A stretch of DNA of 16,988 nt, taken from positions 1 through 16,988 of the forward strand of contig JBFLWV010000024.1 of assembly GCA_040757655.1 (NCBI GenBank). Direction: 5' to 3'. This document shows, piece after piece, positions 1 through 7,308 of the stretch (position 1 is the first letter of the stretch; each line of letters starts with the position of its first letter). Source of the stretch: 2-02-FULL-49-11 sp040757655. Its GTDB lineage: Bacteria > Patescibacteriota > Patescibacteriia > 2-02-FULL-49-11. A program made the translations under genes and the position numbers. The notes below the pieces were generated by a model, which had not been told where the DNA came from, made no database searches, and worked only from the letters and a program-made list of their open reading frames with translations.

Positions 1-84
1 TTGTTCTGCTTTCGTGGTCATAGACAGGAGAGGGTTATGTATTAAACTCTCCAGCCAACCACTTCTTACTTGAATTTTCAACAT
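1..84 (-). CDS. Partial gene leaving the window at its left edge (unknown)
   Basis: On the minus strand an ATG at 84-82 opens a frame of 28 codons without a stop that runs off the window. An AAAGGA Shine-Dalgarno-like element lies about six bases before the ATG, which is better than most starts here and is the main reason to believe the call. The visible residues (MLKIQVRSGWLESL...) match no family I recognise. It would be transcribed divergently from the DUF11 operon, with about 138 bp between the starts. A chance open frame of this length is possible. Confidence 0.4.
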   Translation of the reverse strand, partial: MLKIQVRSGWLESLIHNPLLSMTTKAEQ

Positions 85-131
85 GTTACGTCCTTTCCAC
101 TGTCAACTGTAACATGGACGAGTGCAGGGTG

Positions 132-160
132 TTGACAAGAAAGGGAGAGTCTGGTAAGGT
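132..160 (+). promoter_or_regulatory. Sigma-70 promoter for the surface-protein operon
   Basis: A perfect -35 box TTGACA (132-137) is followed after 17 bases by TAAGGT (155-160), with a TGG extended -10 element just upstream (152-154). Transcription would start near 167 and leave a leader of about 55 nt before the ATG at 223. The leader has no clear Shine-Dalgarno site. This is the best promoter upstream of the DUF11-sortase-CAP genes. Confidence 0.55.
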
Positions 161-222
161 GGGTTGATTTTTATTACCCCCCGTCAGGCCGTCTGGGCTT
201 AACGGATCAATTATTTTCTCAT

Positions 223-2109
223 ATGCAACTCAATATCATCCCTCTTCGTTGTCGATTCGCACATAGTGCAAGGCGCCTTGTGGTGTTATTGGCGTTTATG
301 TCCCTTATCACAGCAACCCCCGGCATCGTGAATATTCGGCCGGTGTGGGGCAAATCATTTACGTCAGGGTTGGGCAGTGGGCCCGCTGTTTGTAATCTTG
401 AGATTACGAAGCAAGCTGATCCCGGAACGATCGCGCCGGGCGGTACGATCAGCTATACCATCACGGTGAAAAATACCGGCACCGCAGACTGCACGGGCGG
501 CGGCGTGGAGCTTAAAGAGTACTATGACCCCAGTACTGAATTCATCACTGCAACTCCTGCACCTTACGCTGGTGATGACATATGGAATTTCGGCACTGTT
601 GAGCCGGGAGAGGAGCATGGGGTGAATATTGAAGTGAAGACGTCAGAGTCAGTGCACGATGGTGATGCATTGGTAAACAAGGCGTGCGTGTGGGCAGACC
701 AGCAGGGTAACAAAGATGATGAGGCAAGCTGGAAATGTGCTAGCGTCACCACCATAGTCGTGGTGCCTCTTCCACCTCCGCCGCCTCCTCCAACCATAGG
801 AATTGACCTTAGTCTTACCAAATCCGCAAACCCCTCAAACATTCAGAACGAACAGGAGACCGTGTTTACGGTTATGGTTCACAACAGCGGTCCTGAAGAC
901 GCGAGCGGCGTGCATGTGGTTGACCTATTGCCGGATGCGTTTATCCATGTTTCTGACACAGGCGCCGGTGCATATAACAAGGATACTGGACTTTGGACAT
1001 TGGGGACATTAGCAAAGGATGCTTCGAAATCGCTTGACATTCGCGTACGGGCGCGCACTTCTGGCACATTTGAAAACATGGCGCAGGTGTCTGCCGCAGA
1101 CCAAACAGACATTGATTCTACGCCAAACAATAATGTACCGACTGAGGATGACCAGGCGAGTGCGACGGTGAGAGTGGCTGAATTGCCAGGACCCCCAGGC
1201 GGGTGTACGGAGAACTGCGGCGGGAGATCTACCTACCCAAAGATTACCTTGATAAAATCAGTGAATAAACCGACTGCATTAGCCGGTGAAGTGGTGACCT
1301 ATACCTTTACTGTGACCGCGCGCGGCGATGAAGCGTCTTCAAATGTGATGGTGACTGATACTCTGCCGCAAGGGTTTACCTTTATGGAGGGAGCTTCCAC
1401 CTCTCGCACGTGGGATTTTGGCGCCATGGCCGTGGGTACGAGCAGGACTGAATCGTATGACGTGCTCATTGGTACAGAGGTGAATTCCGGGTTTTACGAA
1501 AATAAGGCGGTTGCGACGATTTCAAACGGCATCCCGGACGACAATCGGAGCGAAGCGCGCGCAACCGTTGAAGTACTCCCGGGTGGCGTTCCTGCACCAC
1601 GGTTGGACGTGACAAAGAGTGCATCAGTTGCCTTTACCAACCCAGATACTGACATTGCGTATACGGTCGTGGTGAGAAATAGCGGTACACAGGCTGCGCG
1701 CAACGTGACCGTTGAAGACGTACTCCCAACCGGATTTACCTTTACCGACAGCGGGACTAGCATTCGCATATTTACCGTTGGTGATCTCGCGGTGGGGCAA
1801 AGCGCAACAATTCCCTATATCGTCCATGTGGCTGCAGAGGTGGCAGGCGGCATTGCCACCAATTTCGCCACTGCCCGCGCAGACAATGCAGGGCCGGCGA
1901 GCGCAACGACTGACGTGGAAATACGCACCATCCAGGTAAGAGGGTATACCACTCTTCCTGATACGGGCACAGGCGGTATAAATCCTGTGCAGATGGCGTA
2001 TGGAGCGTTTGCCATGCTTCTGACTGGCATCACCCTTGCCTATCGTTACCGTATCTTTTTCAGGGAAGCGACGCGAGCGTATAGAGGCGTAAATTTCATC
2101 TCGCGATAA
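223..2109 (+). CDS. DUF11-repeat surface protein with LPDTG sorting signal
   Basis: 628 residues. The N-terminus is a Sec-type signal: basic residues followed by a hydrophobic stretch at about 19-33. Four DUF11 (beta-sandwich, conserved-repeat) units follow at roughly 58-160, 195-300, 340-450 and 460-570, each opening with a (D/E)hxhxK(S/Q)-type strand and carrying a Y/F-T-h-x-V-x-N-S/T-G core and D-x-LP-x-G-F. A run of eight prolines (183-190 region) separates units one and two. The C-terminus is a textbook sortase signal: LPDTG at 578-582, a hydrophobic segment at about 589-607, then a basic tail. Most LPXTG tails are shorter; here about 46 residues follow the motif. The sortase gene starts 10 bp downstream, so this is very probably its substrate. 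The ATG at 223 has no Shine-Dalgarno site but gives the complete signal peptide. Role: wall- or envelope-displayed stalk or adhesin-like protein; the binding partner is unknown. Confidence 0.9.
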   Translation: MQLNIIPLRCRFAHSARRLVVLLAFMSLITATPGIVNIRPVWGKSFTSGLGSGPAVCNLEITKQADPGTIAPGGTISYTITVKNTGTADCTGGGVELKEYYDPSTEFITATPAPYAGDDIWNFGTVEPGEEHGVNIEVKTSESVHDGDALVNKACVWADQQGNKDDEASWKCASVTTIVVVPLPPPPPPPTIGIDLSLTKSANPSNIQNEQETVFTVMVHNSGPEDASGVHVVDLLPDAFIHVSDTGAGAYNKDTGLWTLGTLAKDASKSLDIRVRARTSGTFENMAQVSAADQTDIDSTPNNNVPTEDDQASATVRVAELPGPPGGCTENCGGRSTYPKITLIKSVNKPTALAGEVVTYTFTVTARGDEASSNVMVTDTLPQGFTFMEGASTSRTWDFGAMAVGTSRTESYDVLIGTEVNSGFYENKAVATISNGIPDDNRSEARATVEVLPGGVPAPRLDVTKSASVAFTNPDTDIAYTVVVRNSGTQAARNVTVEDVLPTGFTFTDSGTSIRIFTVGDLAVGQSATIPYIVHVAAEVAGGIATNFATARADNAGPASATTDVEIRTIQVRGYTTLPDTGTGGINPVQMAYGAFAMLLTGITLAYRYRIFFREATRAYRGVNFISR

Positions 2110-2119
2110 TACCCATTCT

Positions 2120-2917
2120 GTGTTTCTACTGCGTTATCGACAAGCAAAGCGTTCTGCGCGGATGAGAAGGTTAGGCTTTTGCTGCATTGCCTTTGGGTTA
2201 TTGTGTGCAGGGATTGCATCCGCTCCACTCCTCCTTGAGGCGCAATGGCAGGCAGAGGGGGCGGTGAAGCAGGTGAGAGAGGCGGCCGCGCGCCTCGCCG
2301 GGCGAGAAGAGCGCGCCGTGGGCAGGCTCCCCTTGAATGAGGATCGGGGAGACGCTGCCATCCGTGCACGGATGGATGCGTTTTCACTCGTGGGAGCTGC
2401 ACATGCGGTCGCAGCGAGCGAGGCATCGCCGGCAGCGCCAGAAAATCAGGAATCGCCTGTCGTTGCCGCTGCGCTTTTGAAAGATATGCCGCAAAGCGCC
2501 TCACGCAAAGAGATTGATCGCCTGAAAATCCCCGCCATCAAGGTGGACATGGAGATTGCGGGGGGAGGAAGCGCGAAAGTGCTCAATAAGGGATTTGCGT
2601 GGCTGCTCCCGCTCACGTCCACGCCTGATAAGGGAGGTAATACCGTCATTGGCTGCCATCGCTATCTTTTCACGTCAGGGTCACGCACGTGTTTTAATCT
2701 GGATAAGGTGAAGATGGGCGACGCTATGGTGGTCGATTGGAAGGGAATACGGTATCATTATAAGGTGCGCGACATCAGAATCGTGGCGCCGGATGAGGTG
2801 AGTGTGTTGTATGCGACGCGTACGCCCGTTCTCACCGTTTTTACCTGTACCCCAAAGTTTACCTCGAAGTTCAGGTTGGTAGTTGTGGCTGACCTTATTC
2901 GTACTGAAACTCTCTAA
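2120..2917 (+). CDS. Sortase (class D/E-like transpeptidase)
   Basis: 265 residues. A membrane anchor lies at about 17-37 and an Ala/Arg-rich linker runs to about 130. The sortase barrel follows from about 134 (RLKIPAIKVDMEI is the typical first strand). The catalytic triad is visible: His180 in the GCHRY motif, Cys243 in VFTCTP (family TLxTC), and Arg252 in KFRLVV. It cleaves an LPxTG signal between Thr and Gly and transfers the protein to an envelope nucleophile, acting outside the membrane. The gene starts at GTG 2120, 10 bp after the DUF11 gene; an in-frame ATG at 2162 would still keep the anchor and is a possible start. No Shine-Dalgarno site is present at either. The pairing with an adjacent LPDTG protein points to a dedicated, single-substrate sortase. 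A perfect 18-bp palindrome lies in the linker (2358-2375). Assignment to the exact class is uncertain. Confidence 0.9.
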   Translation: MFLLRYRQAKRSARMRRLGFCCIAFGLLCAGIASAPLLLEAQWQAEGAVKQVREAAARLAGREERAVGRLPLNEDRGDAAIRARMDAFSLVGAAHAVAASEASPAAPENQESPVVAAALLKDMPQSASRKEIDRLKIPAIKVDMEIAGGGSAKVLNKGFAWLLPLTSTPDKGGNTVIGCHRYLFTSGSRTCFNLDKVKMGDAMVVDWKGIRYHYKVRDIRIVAPDEVSVLYATRTPVLTVFTCTPKFTSKFRLVVVADLIRTETL

Positions 2918-2926
2918 CGTTCACTT

Positions 2927-3925
2927 GTGCGTTCCATGCTCAAACATCTCCACAACTTTTTCATTCCCCATGAGGGCAATGATCACAAGCCTCATGCCCT
3001 GCGCCCTCGCGCGTTGCAGTGGTATGCGGCGGTGCTCGTGGGGTTGAAGATTGTTGCGACCGTGGTTTTGTTTGTCTCCTATCCTGATATTGCGCGCCTT
3101 TCGCAGGAACTCAATCAGGAGATTGTCCGCCTCATTAATAATTCCCGGCTCCAAGCGAAGGTCTCGTCCCTTGTGGCTGACCCTGAACTGGAACGTGCCG
3201 CGCAACTGAAGGCAAATGACATGCTCGTGAGAGGCTATTTTGACCATGTGAGCCCTGAGGGCAAGAAACCATGGGAATTTATCAATGCAGTGAAATACCC
3301 CTACCAGGCAGTGGGTGAGAATCTTGCGATTGACTTCGTGACGAGCGATGCGGTCCATGCCGCGCTTATGGCAAGCCCGCCGCACTACGCGAATATCGTG
3401 CAGAAGGCGTATCAGCATGTGGGAGTGGCAGTGGTGAATGGGCCATACGAAGGCAGGAATACCAATATTCTGGTGGAGCTGTTTGCGGCGCGCGTTCCCC
3501 TTTCCCGCACCGCAACAGTAAAGAAAGGAGGGGAGAGAGGGAGAGTTGCAGCGAAACCAATGGTGGTGGCAACAAACCCGTCAAGGGTATTGAGCGTGGT
3601 ATTTCCGGAGGTTGCGGATGAAGAGAAGAATGACGTGGAAGAGGCAATCGCCGCAGCACCGCCGGTTGTTGCACCTGCACAAAAGTTGCCATCCCTTTCT
3701 ACGGTCGCATGGGTGTACCAGCTGGTCATCTGGACGAAGAGAATATATTATGCTTCGCTCCTCTACCTTGCGCTCGCCCTGAGTCTCACCATCTTCATAC
3801 GGATTCGCGTCCAGCACGCGTCAGTTATTGCGCAAACCATTGTACTTATGGTCGTGGTTGCGGCGCTCGCCTTCACCGACTGGCACGTGCTGGAGCGAAT
3901 GACGAGTGTGGTGAAAGTGTTATGA
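2927..3925 (+). CDS. Membrane-bound CAP (SCP/PR1, YkwD-like) domain protein
   Basis: 332 residues. One membrane segment lies at about 32-51, then a CAP domain at about 62-187, a low-complexity Ala/Val/Pro linker (about 200-258), and two C-terminal membrane segments at about 274-292 and 299-316. CAP signature residues are visible: YFDH (His107), VGEN (Glu131) and the SPPHYANI segment (His153), which together form the usual cavity. The CAP domain would lie outside the membrane. CAP proteins in bacteria are extracellular, but their activity is mostly unknown. The start is GTG 2927, nine bases after the sortase stop; ATG 2936 is an equally plausible start. The tight spacing makes it the third gene of the surface operon, so it may help shape or process the envelope where the sortase substrate is attached. 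That role is inference. Confidence 0.85.
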   Translation: MRSMLKHLHNFFIPHEGNDHKPHALRPRALQWYAAVLVGLKIVATVVLFVSYPDIARLSQELNQEIVRLINNSRLQAKVSSLVADPELERAAQLKANDMLVRGYFDHVSPEGKKPWEFINAVKYPYQAVGENLAIDFVTSDAVHAALMASPPHYANIVQKAYQHVGVAVVNGPYEGRNTNILVELFAARVPLSRTATVKKGGERGRVAAKPMVVATNPSRVLSVVFPEVADEEKNDVEEAIAAAPPVVAPAQKLPSLSTVAWVYQLVIWTKRIYYASLLYLALALSLTIFIRIRVQHASVIAQTIVLMVVVAALAFTDWHVLERMTSVVKVL

Positions 3926-4027
3926 TAAACCCCAAATCCCAAAATCCAATTCCCAATCAAGCTCTAAATCCTAATTTCCAAAGTTGGTTATTTGGGCGTT
4001 AAGTCATTGATTGGTCATTGATTACGT
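3926..4027 (+). repeat. A/T-rich intergenic repeat (single-arm type) with a 10-bp direct repeat
   Basis: The gap between the CAP and patatin genes holds a run of CCAAATCCC/CAAAATCC-like words (3929-3985), the same vocabulary as the hairpin repeats at 6079, 7208 and 8861 but without a strong second arm. Just before the patatin start the word GTCATTGATT occurs twice (4003-4012 and 4014-4023). No terminator or clear promoter is seen. Confidence 0.5.
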
Positions 4028-4852
4028 ATGGGTTCCTCACCTCTTGCGCTTATCATGTACGGCGGCGGTATGCGCGGCGCGTATGGCGCAGGCGTGATTG
4101 ATGCGCTCGCCCAAATGGGGGTTTTGTCGCAGTGTACGGTGTTGTGCGGCACCTCGGCGGGCGCGGCAAACCTCGCGGCAGTGGTAGCTGGCATCCAATC
4201 GAGCATCAAGGATATCTGGACTATCGCTCTGCCGCAGGGGAAATTTATCAAGCTCCTGCGTCCCCGTTGGATGACGGATATAGACTATCTTGTGGATATC
4301 GCGGTGGCATACCACCTCACCAATGACCGCGTGCGTGCAAGCGCCACGCGACTATTTATTTCCGTGACTCATTATATGACGGGTGCCACACACTATTTCA
4401 CAAACCACCATGACATCCTTGAGACGCTGCGCGCAACGCTCTCCATCCCCGTACTCTCCCGCATCCCCGTCTCTGTGCAGGGTGAGCCGTTTTTGGATGG
4501 AGGCATCTCGACGACACCGAACGATTTGATTCAGAAGGCATTTTCCAATGGCGCTACAAAAGCATTGGTCGTGGACATCTCGAGCCCCTTAGGTTGGCTG
4601 CAGAAGATCGGGTTACTGACCTTTATGCGAAGGAGACCGCGGGGATTGCGGGAAGCCGTCACGCGTATATGTAGCGAGGCATTCCCGCATCCCATCGCCG
4701 CCACTGACCGCGTGTATCTCATCCGTCCTCGCGAGACCATGGTGACGCGGCTGAACTATACTGCAGAGCGGCTGGCAGACACGTACCAGCGTGGCAAGAG
4801 GGACACGGAAGAAAATGCGCAGCTGAAGCAGTTTCTGGGTATGACAGCGTAA
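4028..4852 (+). CDS. Patatin-like phospholipase family protein
   Basis: 274 residues. The Ser-Asp dyad of patatin-type lipases is complete: an oxyanion-hole glycine run GGGMRGAYGAG (12-22), the nucleophile elbow GTSAG (Ser43), and DGG with Asp157. Such enzymes hydrolyse acyl esters of phospholipids or lysophospholipids. There is no signal peptide or membrane segment, so it should act in the cytoplasm or at the inner face of the membrane. The length fits the compact bacterial group with only the catalytic domain. The ATG at 4028 lies four residues before the first core strand and has no Shine-Dalgarno site. It is separated from the surface operon by a repeat of about 100 bp, so co-transcription is possible but not shown. 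The substrate is unknown. Confidence 0.88.
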   Translation: MGSSPLALIMYGGGMRGAYGAGVIDALAQMGVLSQCTVLCGTSAGAANLAAVVAGIQSSIKDIWTIALPQGKFIKLLRPRWMTDIDYLVDIAVAYHLTNDRVRASATRLFISVTHYMTGATHYFTNHHDILETLRATLSIPVLSRIPVSVQGEPFLDGGISTTPNDLIQKAFSNGATKALVVDISSPLGWLQKIGLLTFMRRRPRGLREAVTRICSEAFPHPIAATDRVYLIRPRETMVTRLNYTAERLADTYQRGKRDTEENAQLKQFLGMTA

Positions 4853-4898
4853 GGGTATACTAAATAAGTTTATTAGATGGTGATAATAGTGCAGTTGT

Positions 4899-4928
4899 TT
4901 GTCAAGGATTAAGAAGGTTTGCTACAAT
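4899..4928 (+). promoter_or_regulatory. Sigma-70 promoter of guaB, apparently leaderless
   Basis: TTGTCA (4899-4904), an 18-base spacer, then TACAAT (4923-4928). The ATG of guaB begins at 4935, seven bases after the -10 box, which is where transcription would begin. The message would therefore start at, or within a base or two of, the start codon. A TTG at 4899 in the same frame would extend the protein by 12 residues, but it falls inside the -35 box and adds nothing IMPDH-like. Confidence 0.6.
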
Positions 4929-4934
4929 GGATAC

Positions 4935-6044
4935 ATGACAGCAATTCCCCTTGCTCTTACTTTCGACGATGTTCTCCTGGTTCCGCAAGAGTCCCGCATC
5001 AGCCCGCGTGAGGCTGATGTTTCGTCATTTACGGCGCGGGGGTTGAAACTTGCCATTCCCTTGTTATCCGCAGCCATGGACACCATTACCGACGCTCGTT
5101 TTGCCGTTGCGCTGGCAAGTGAGGGAGGTATTGGGGTTCTGCACAGAAATTGCACGGTCGAGGAGCAGGTGGAGATGGTGAAGAAGATTAAAGGTAGGGG
5201 CGCGATTAATCGCGCCCGTACAAACGTAGGGGCGAACGGCCGTTCGTCCATACGGGTGGCAGCTGCCGTGGGGCCTGGTGACCTTGAGCGCGCGATTACG
5301 CTCGACAAGGCGGGTGTTGACGCCATTGTATTTGATTCTGCCCACATTCATAAGCCTTCTTCCGTTGCCGCAGCAAGGGCATTGAAGAAAAAGATTAAGG
5401 CAAAACTTATTGTAGGGAACATGGCAACCGCAGGTGCAGCACGGGCATTTTTAGGTATTGTTGATGGGCTCAAAGTGGGCGTGGGACCTGGATCGATATG
5501 CACTACCAGAGTTGTTACAGGGGTTGGAGTACCACAATTGACTGCGATTATGGACGTGGCGCGGGTCGCCAAGCAGAAAGGCATTCCCGTGATTGCTGAT
5601 GGCGGCATACGGTATTCAGGCGACATCGTGAAAGCGCTTGCGGCAGGTGCGTCTGCGGTGATGCTGGGGAGCCTTTTTGCCGGCACGGACGAAGCGCCGG
5701 GGAAGAAGGTTTTAGTAAAAGGAGTAGCATATAAAACCTATCGCGGCATGGGGAGTTTGGGCGCCATGGAAGTGGGGGAAAGCTCGGACCGTTATTTCCA
5801 GAAAGGCTCTCAAAAGTACGTACCAGAAGGAGTGGAAGGCGCAGTTCCTGCCAAGGGGCCATTGAGTGAGGTGATTGCCCAGCTCGTGGGGGGATTGAAG
5901 AGCGGGATGGGATATATGGGAGCGAAGACTATACTAGAGCTTCAGAAGAGAGCTAAGTTTGTACGCATCACCGGCGCGGGAAGAAGAGAGAGCCATCCGC
6001 ATTCGGTGGTTATGATACGGCCGTCGCCCAATTATCATGCTTAG
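4935..6044 (+). CDS. guaB: IMP dehydrogenase without CBS domains
   Basis: 369 residues from the ATG at 4935; the family norm is about 485. It oxidises IMP to XMP with NAD+, the committed step to GMP. The N-terminal strand LTFDDVLLVP is diagnostic. The active-site loop carries GPGSICTTR with Cys189. The phosphate-binding DGGIRYSGD and YRGMGSLGAM flap motifs follow. The pair of CBS domains that normally sits after the HxNxxxEEQ segment is absent. Only about 20 residues (87-107) bridge the gap, and these are encoded by two adjacent 28-nt palindromes (5194-5221, 5226-5253). The catalytic barrel looks intact, so the enzyme is probably active but should lack allosteric control through CBS-bound nucleotides. 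It shares a purine block with guaA. I start it at 4935 because this matches the family N-terminus and the promoter at 4899-4928. Confidence 0.92.
   Translation: MTAIPLALTFDDVLLVPQESRISPREADVSSFTARGLKLAIPLLSAAMDTITDARFAVALASEGGIGVLHRNCTVEEQVEMVKKIKGRGAINRARTNVGANGRSSIRVAAAVGPGDLERAITLDKAGVDAIVFDSAHIHKPSSVAAARALKKKIKAKLIVGNMATAGAARAFLGIVDGLKVGVGPGSICTTRVVTGVGVPQLTAIMDVARVAKQKGIPVIADGGIRYSGDIVKALAAGASAVMLGSLFAGTDEAPGKKVLVKGVAYKTYRGMGSLGAMEVGESSDRYFQKGSQKYVPEGVEGAVPAKGPLSEVIAQLVGGLKSGMGYMGAKTILELQKRAKFVRITGAGRRESHPHSVVMIRPSPNYHA
5194..5253. repeat. Two tandem 28-nt palindromic elements inside guaB
   Basis: Element one (5194-5221) is GTAGGGGCG...CGCCCGTAC with a perfect 20-bp core palindrome (5198-5217). 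Element two (5226-5253) is GTAGGGGCG...CGTCCATAC with a perfect 14-bp core (5233-5246). They have the same length and the same outer consensus (GTA-GGGGCG and CGYCC-N-TAC), and four bases separate them. The 60 nt encode 20 residues in frame. They therefore look like two members of one mobile palindrome family, not a chance hairpin. Confidence 0.75.
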
Positions 6045-6078
6045 ATGCGTGAAATAATATATTTAAGCCATTTACCTG

Positions 6079-6179
6079 TAAAATCCAAATCCCAAAATCC
6101 AAAATGATAAAGATCAATCAAAAAATATTTTTGAATTTTGATTTTCATTTTGGTCTTTGGATTTTGGTTTTTTGGATTA
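6079..6179. repeat. A/T-rich hairpin repeat, copy 1 (guaB-deaminase gap)
   Basis: The left arm, made of AAATCC/CAAAATCC words ending in CCAAAATGA (about 6079-6107), pairs imperfectly with the right arm TCATTTTGG...TTTGGATTTTGG (about 6144-6179). The whole gap between guaB and the next gene is this element. The right arm ends a few bases before the downstream ATG, so any promoter for that gene would have to lie in the repeat. Confidence 0.6.
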
Positions 6180-6186
6180 AGACTGT

Positions 6187-7206
6187 ATGAATAAACACAC
6201 ACAGAAAAAAGTAACCACGCATCCGCTCGGCGAGCCCTTGGTAGAACTGCACTCCCACCTTGGCGGCGCGGTGGATGCGGCAATCCTCTGGACCTTGGCG
6301 CATGAACAAGGGATCAAGCTGCCCACCAAAGATTATTGGGAGTTTGAGCGGATGGTCACCATCAAGGAGAAAGGGGAAATGCACAGCGTCAGGGAGCTCT
6401 CACGCGATTATTACGCATGGACCGAGCTCATCCAGTCCTCTCCCCTTGCAATCGAGCCAGCGGTGCATGAAACCATCGGCGGCGCGTATCGCGCAAATAA
6501 CATTGTCGTGCATGAGTTGCGGTTTAATCCTATGAAACGGAACCGCGGCGGCGAGCGGGACCTTGATTACATCATCCTTGCCGCCATCCGCGGCATGGAA
6601 AATGCGTTGTTCGAGTACCCCTCGGTGAGGGCAGGTCTTATCCTCATGCTCGATCGCGAGTACCCGAAAAAGCTCAATACCGTCATTTTTGAAAAGGCGA
6701 AGAAATATCAGCATCGGGGGATCGTAGGTATAGACCTTGCAGGACCCCAGAATCATGTATTCCATGTTGAGGAATATGAGCACTTGTTTCAGGAAGCAAA
6801 AGAAATAGGCTTTGGCGTGACGATCCATACCGGAGAAGAAGGGTCGGTGAGAGAAATGCACTACATCGTCGAACATATTGTTCCCCATCGCATTGGGCAC
6901 GGGTTTCTCGCCTGGCAGGATGTGAAACTCATGCGAATGATAGTAGAACATGGGATTACGCTTGAGTTATGTCCCACCTCGAACCTGAATGTGGGTGTCA
7001 TCGGAAGCGTGGATGAGATGCGCCGTATTTATCGAACATTGTTTGAACATCATGTGCGTCTCACCATCAACACCGATGGCCCTGAAATGCATGGGACGAA
7101 ACTGAAGCAGGAATATGATTTTCTCAAAGCACACAAAATTTTTACCTCGAGCGAGCTCGCGCAGTGCACGCAGAACGGATTTGAGGCAAGCTTCATACGA
7201 TCGTGA
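6187..7206 (+). CDS. Adenosine deaminase-like metal-dependent hydrolase
   Basis: 339 residues, the normal length for the adenosine/AMP deaminase superfamily. Metal ligands and catalytic residues are in place: HSH (His22, His24), His214 with Glu217 in IHTGEEG, His238 in RIGHG, and Asp297 in NTDGP. The fold order matches the adenosine deaminase barrel. Two substrate-contact positions differ from classical enzymes: the Asp of HxHLDG is Gly26, and the second Asp of NTDDP is Gly298. Classical adenosine deaminase uses these for the ribose 5'-OH and for purine N7, so the true substrate could be another 6-aminopurine compound, or a non-purine. Placement between guaB and guaA favours a purine-salvage role that feeds hypoxanthine- or inosine-type products towards GMP; this is inference. 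It has no Shine-Dalgarno site, and the start follows directly after a repeat. Confidence 0.85.
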   Translation: MNKHTQKKVTTHPLGEPLVELHSHLGGAVDAAILWTLAHEQGIKLPTKDYWEFERMVTIKEKGEMHSVRELSRDYYAWTELIQSSPLAIEPAVHETIGGAYRANNIVVHELRFNPMKRNRGGERDLDYIILAAIRGMENALFEYPSVRAGLILMLDREYPKKLNTVIFEKAKKYQHRGIVGIDLAGPQNHVFHVEEYEHLFQEAKEIGFGVTIHTGEEGSVREMHYIVEHIVPHRIGHGFLAWQDVKLMRMIVEHGITLELCPTSNLNVGVIGSVDEMRRIYRTLFEHHVRLTINTDGPEMHGTKLKQEYDFLKAHKIFTSSELAQCTQNGFEASFIRS

Positions 7207-7207
7207 T

Positions 7208-7300
7208 TCAAAAATCAAAAGTCAAAAACCAAAATGAAGGTATTCCGTCCCGCTCCGCGGGACTCCATAATTTTGATTTTTGCATTTTGGATTTTGCATT
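7208..7300. repeat. A/T-rich hairpin repeat, copy 2 (uninterrupted form)
   Basis: A/T-rich arms (CAAAAGTC... on the left, GCATTTTGGATTTTG on the right) flank a G/C core with the perfect stem GTCCCGC (7247-7253), loop TCC, GCGGGAC (7257-7263). The core edges AAAATGAAGGTATTCCGTCC and GGGACTCCATAATTTTG recur exactly at 8861-9175, where the loop holds an insert. This copy fills the deaminase-guaA gap. Confidence 0.8.
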
Positions 7301-7308
7301 GATTCCCT

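Noticed and set aside
2046..2504. Long minus-strand frame of 152 codons over the sortase 5' half
   Set aside because: It is a shadow of the Ala/Arg-rich sortase linker, has no recognisable domain, and crosses a gene with clear catalytic motifs.
4899..4934. TTG start giving guaB 12 extra residues
   Set aside because: The extension falls on the -35 and -10 boxes and adds no IMPDH-like sequence; ATG 4935 matches the family N-terminus.
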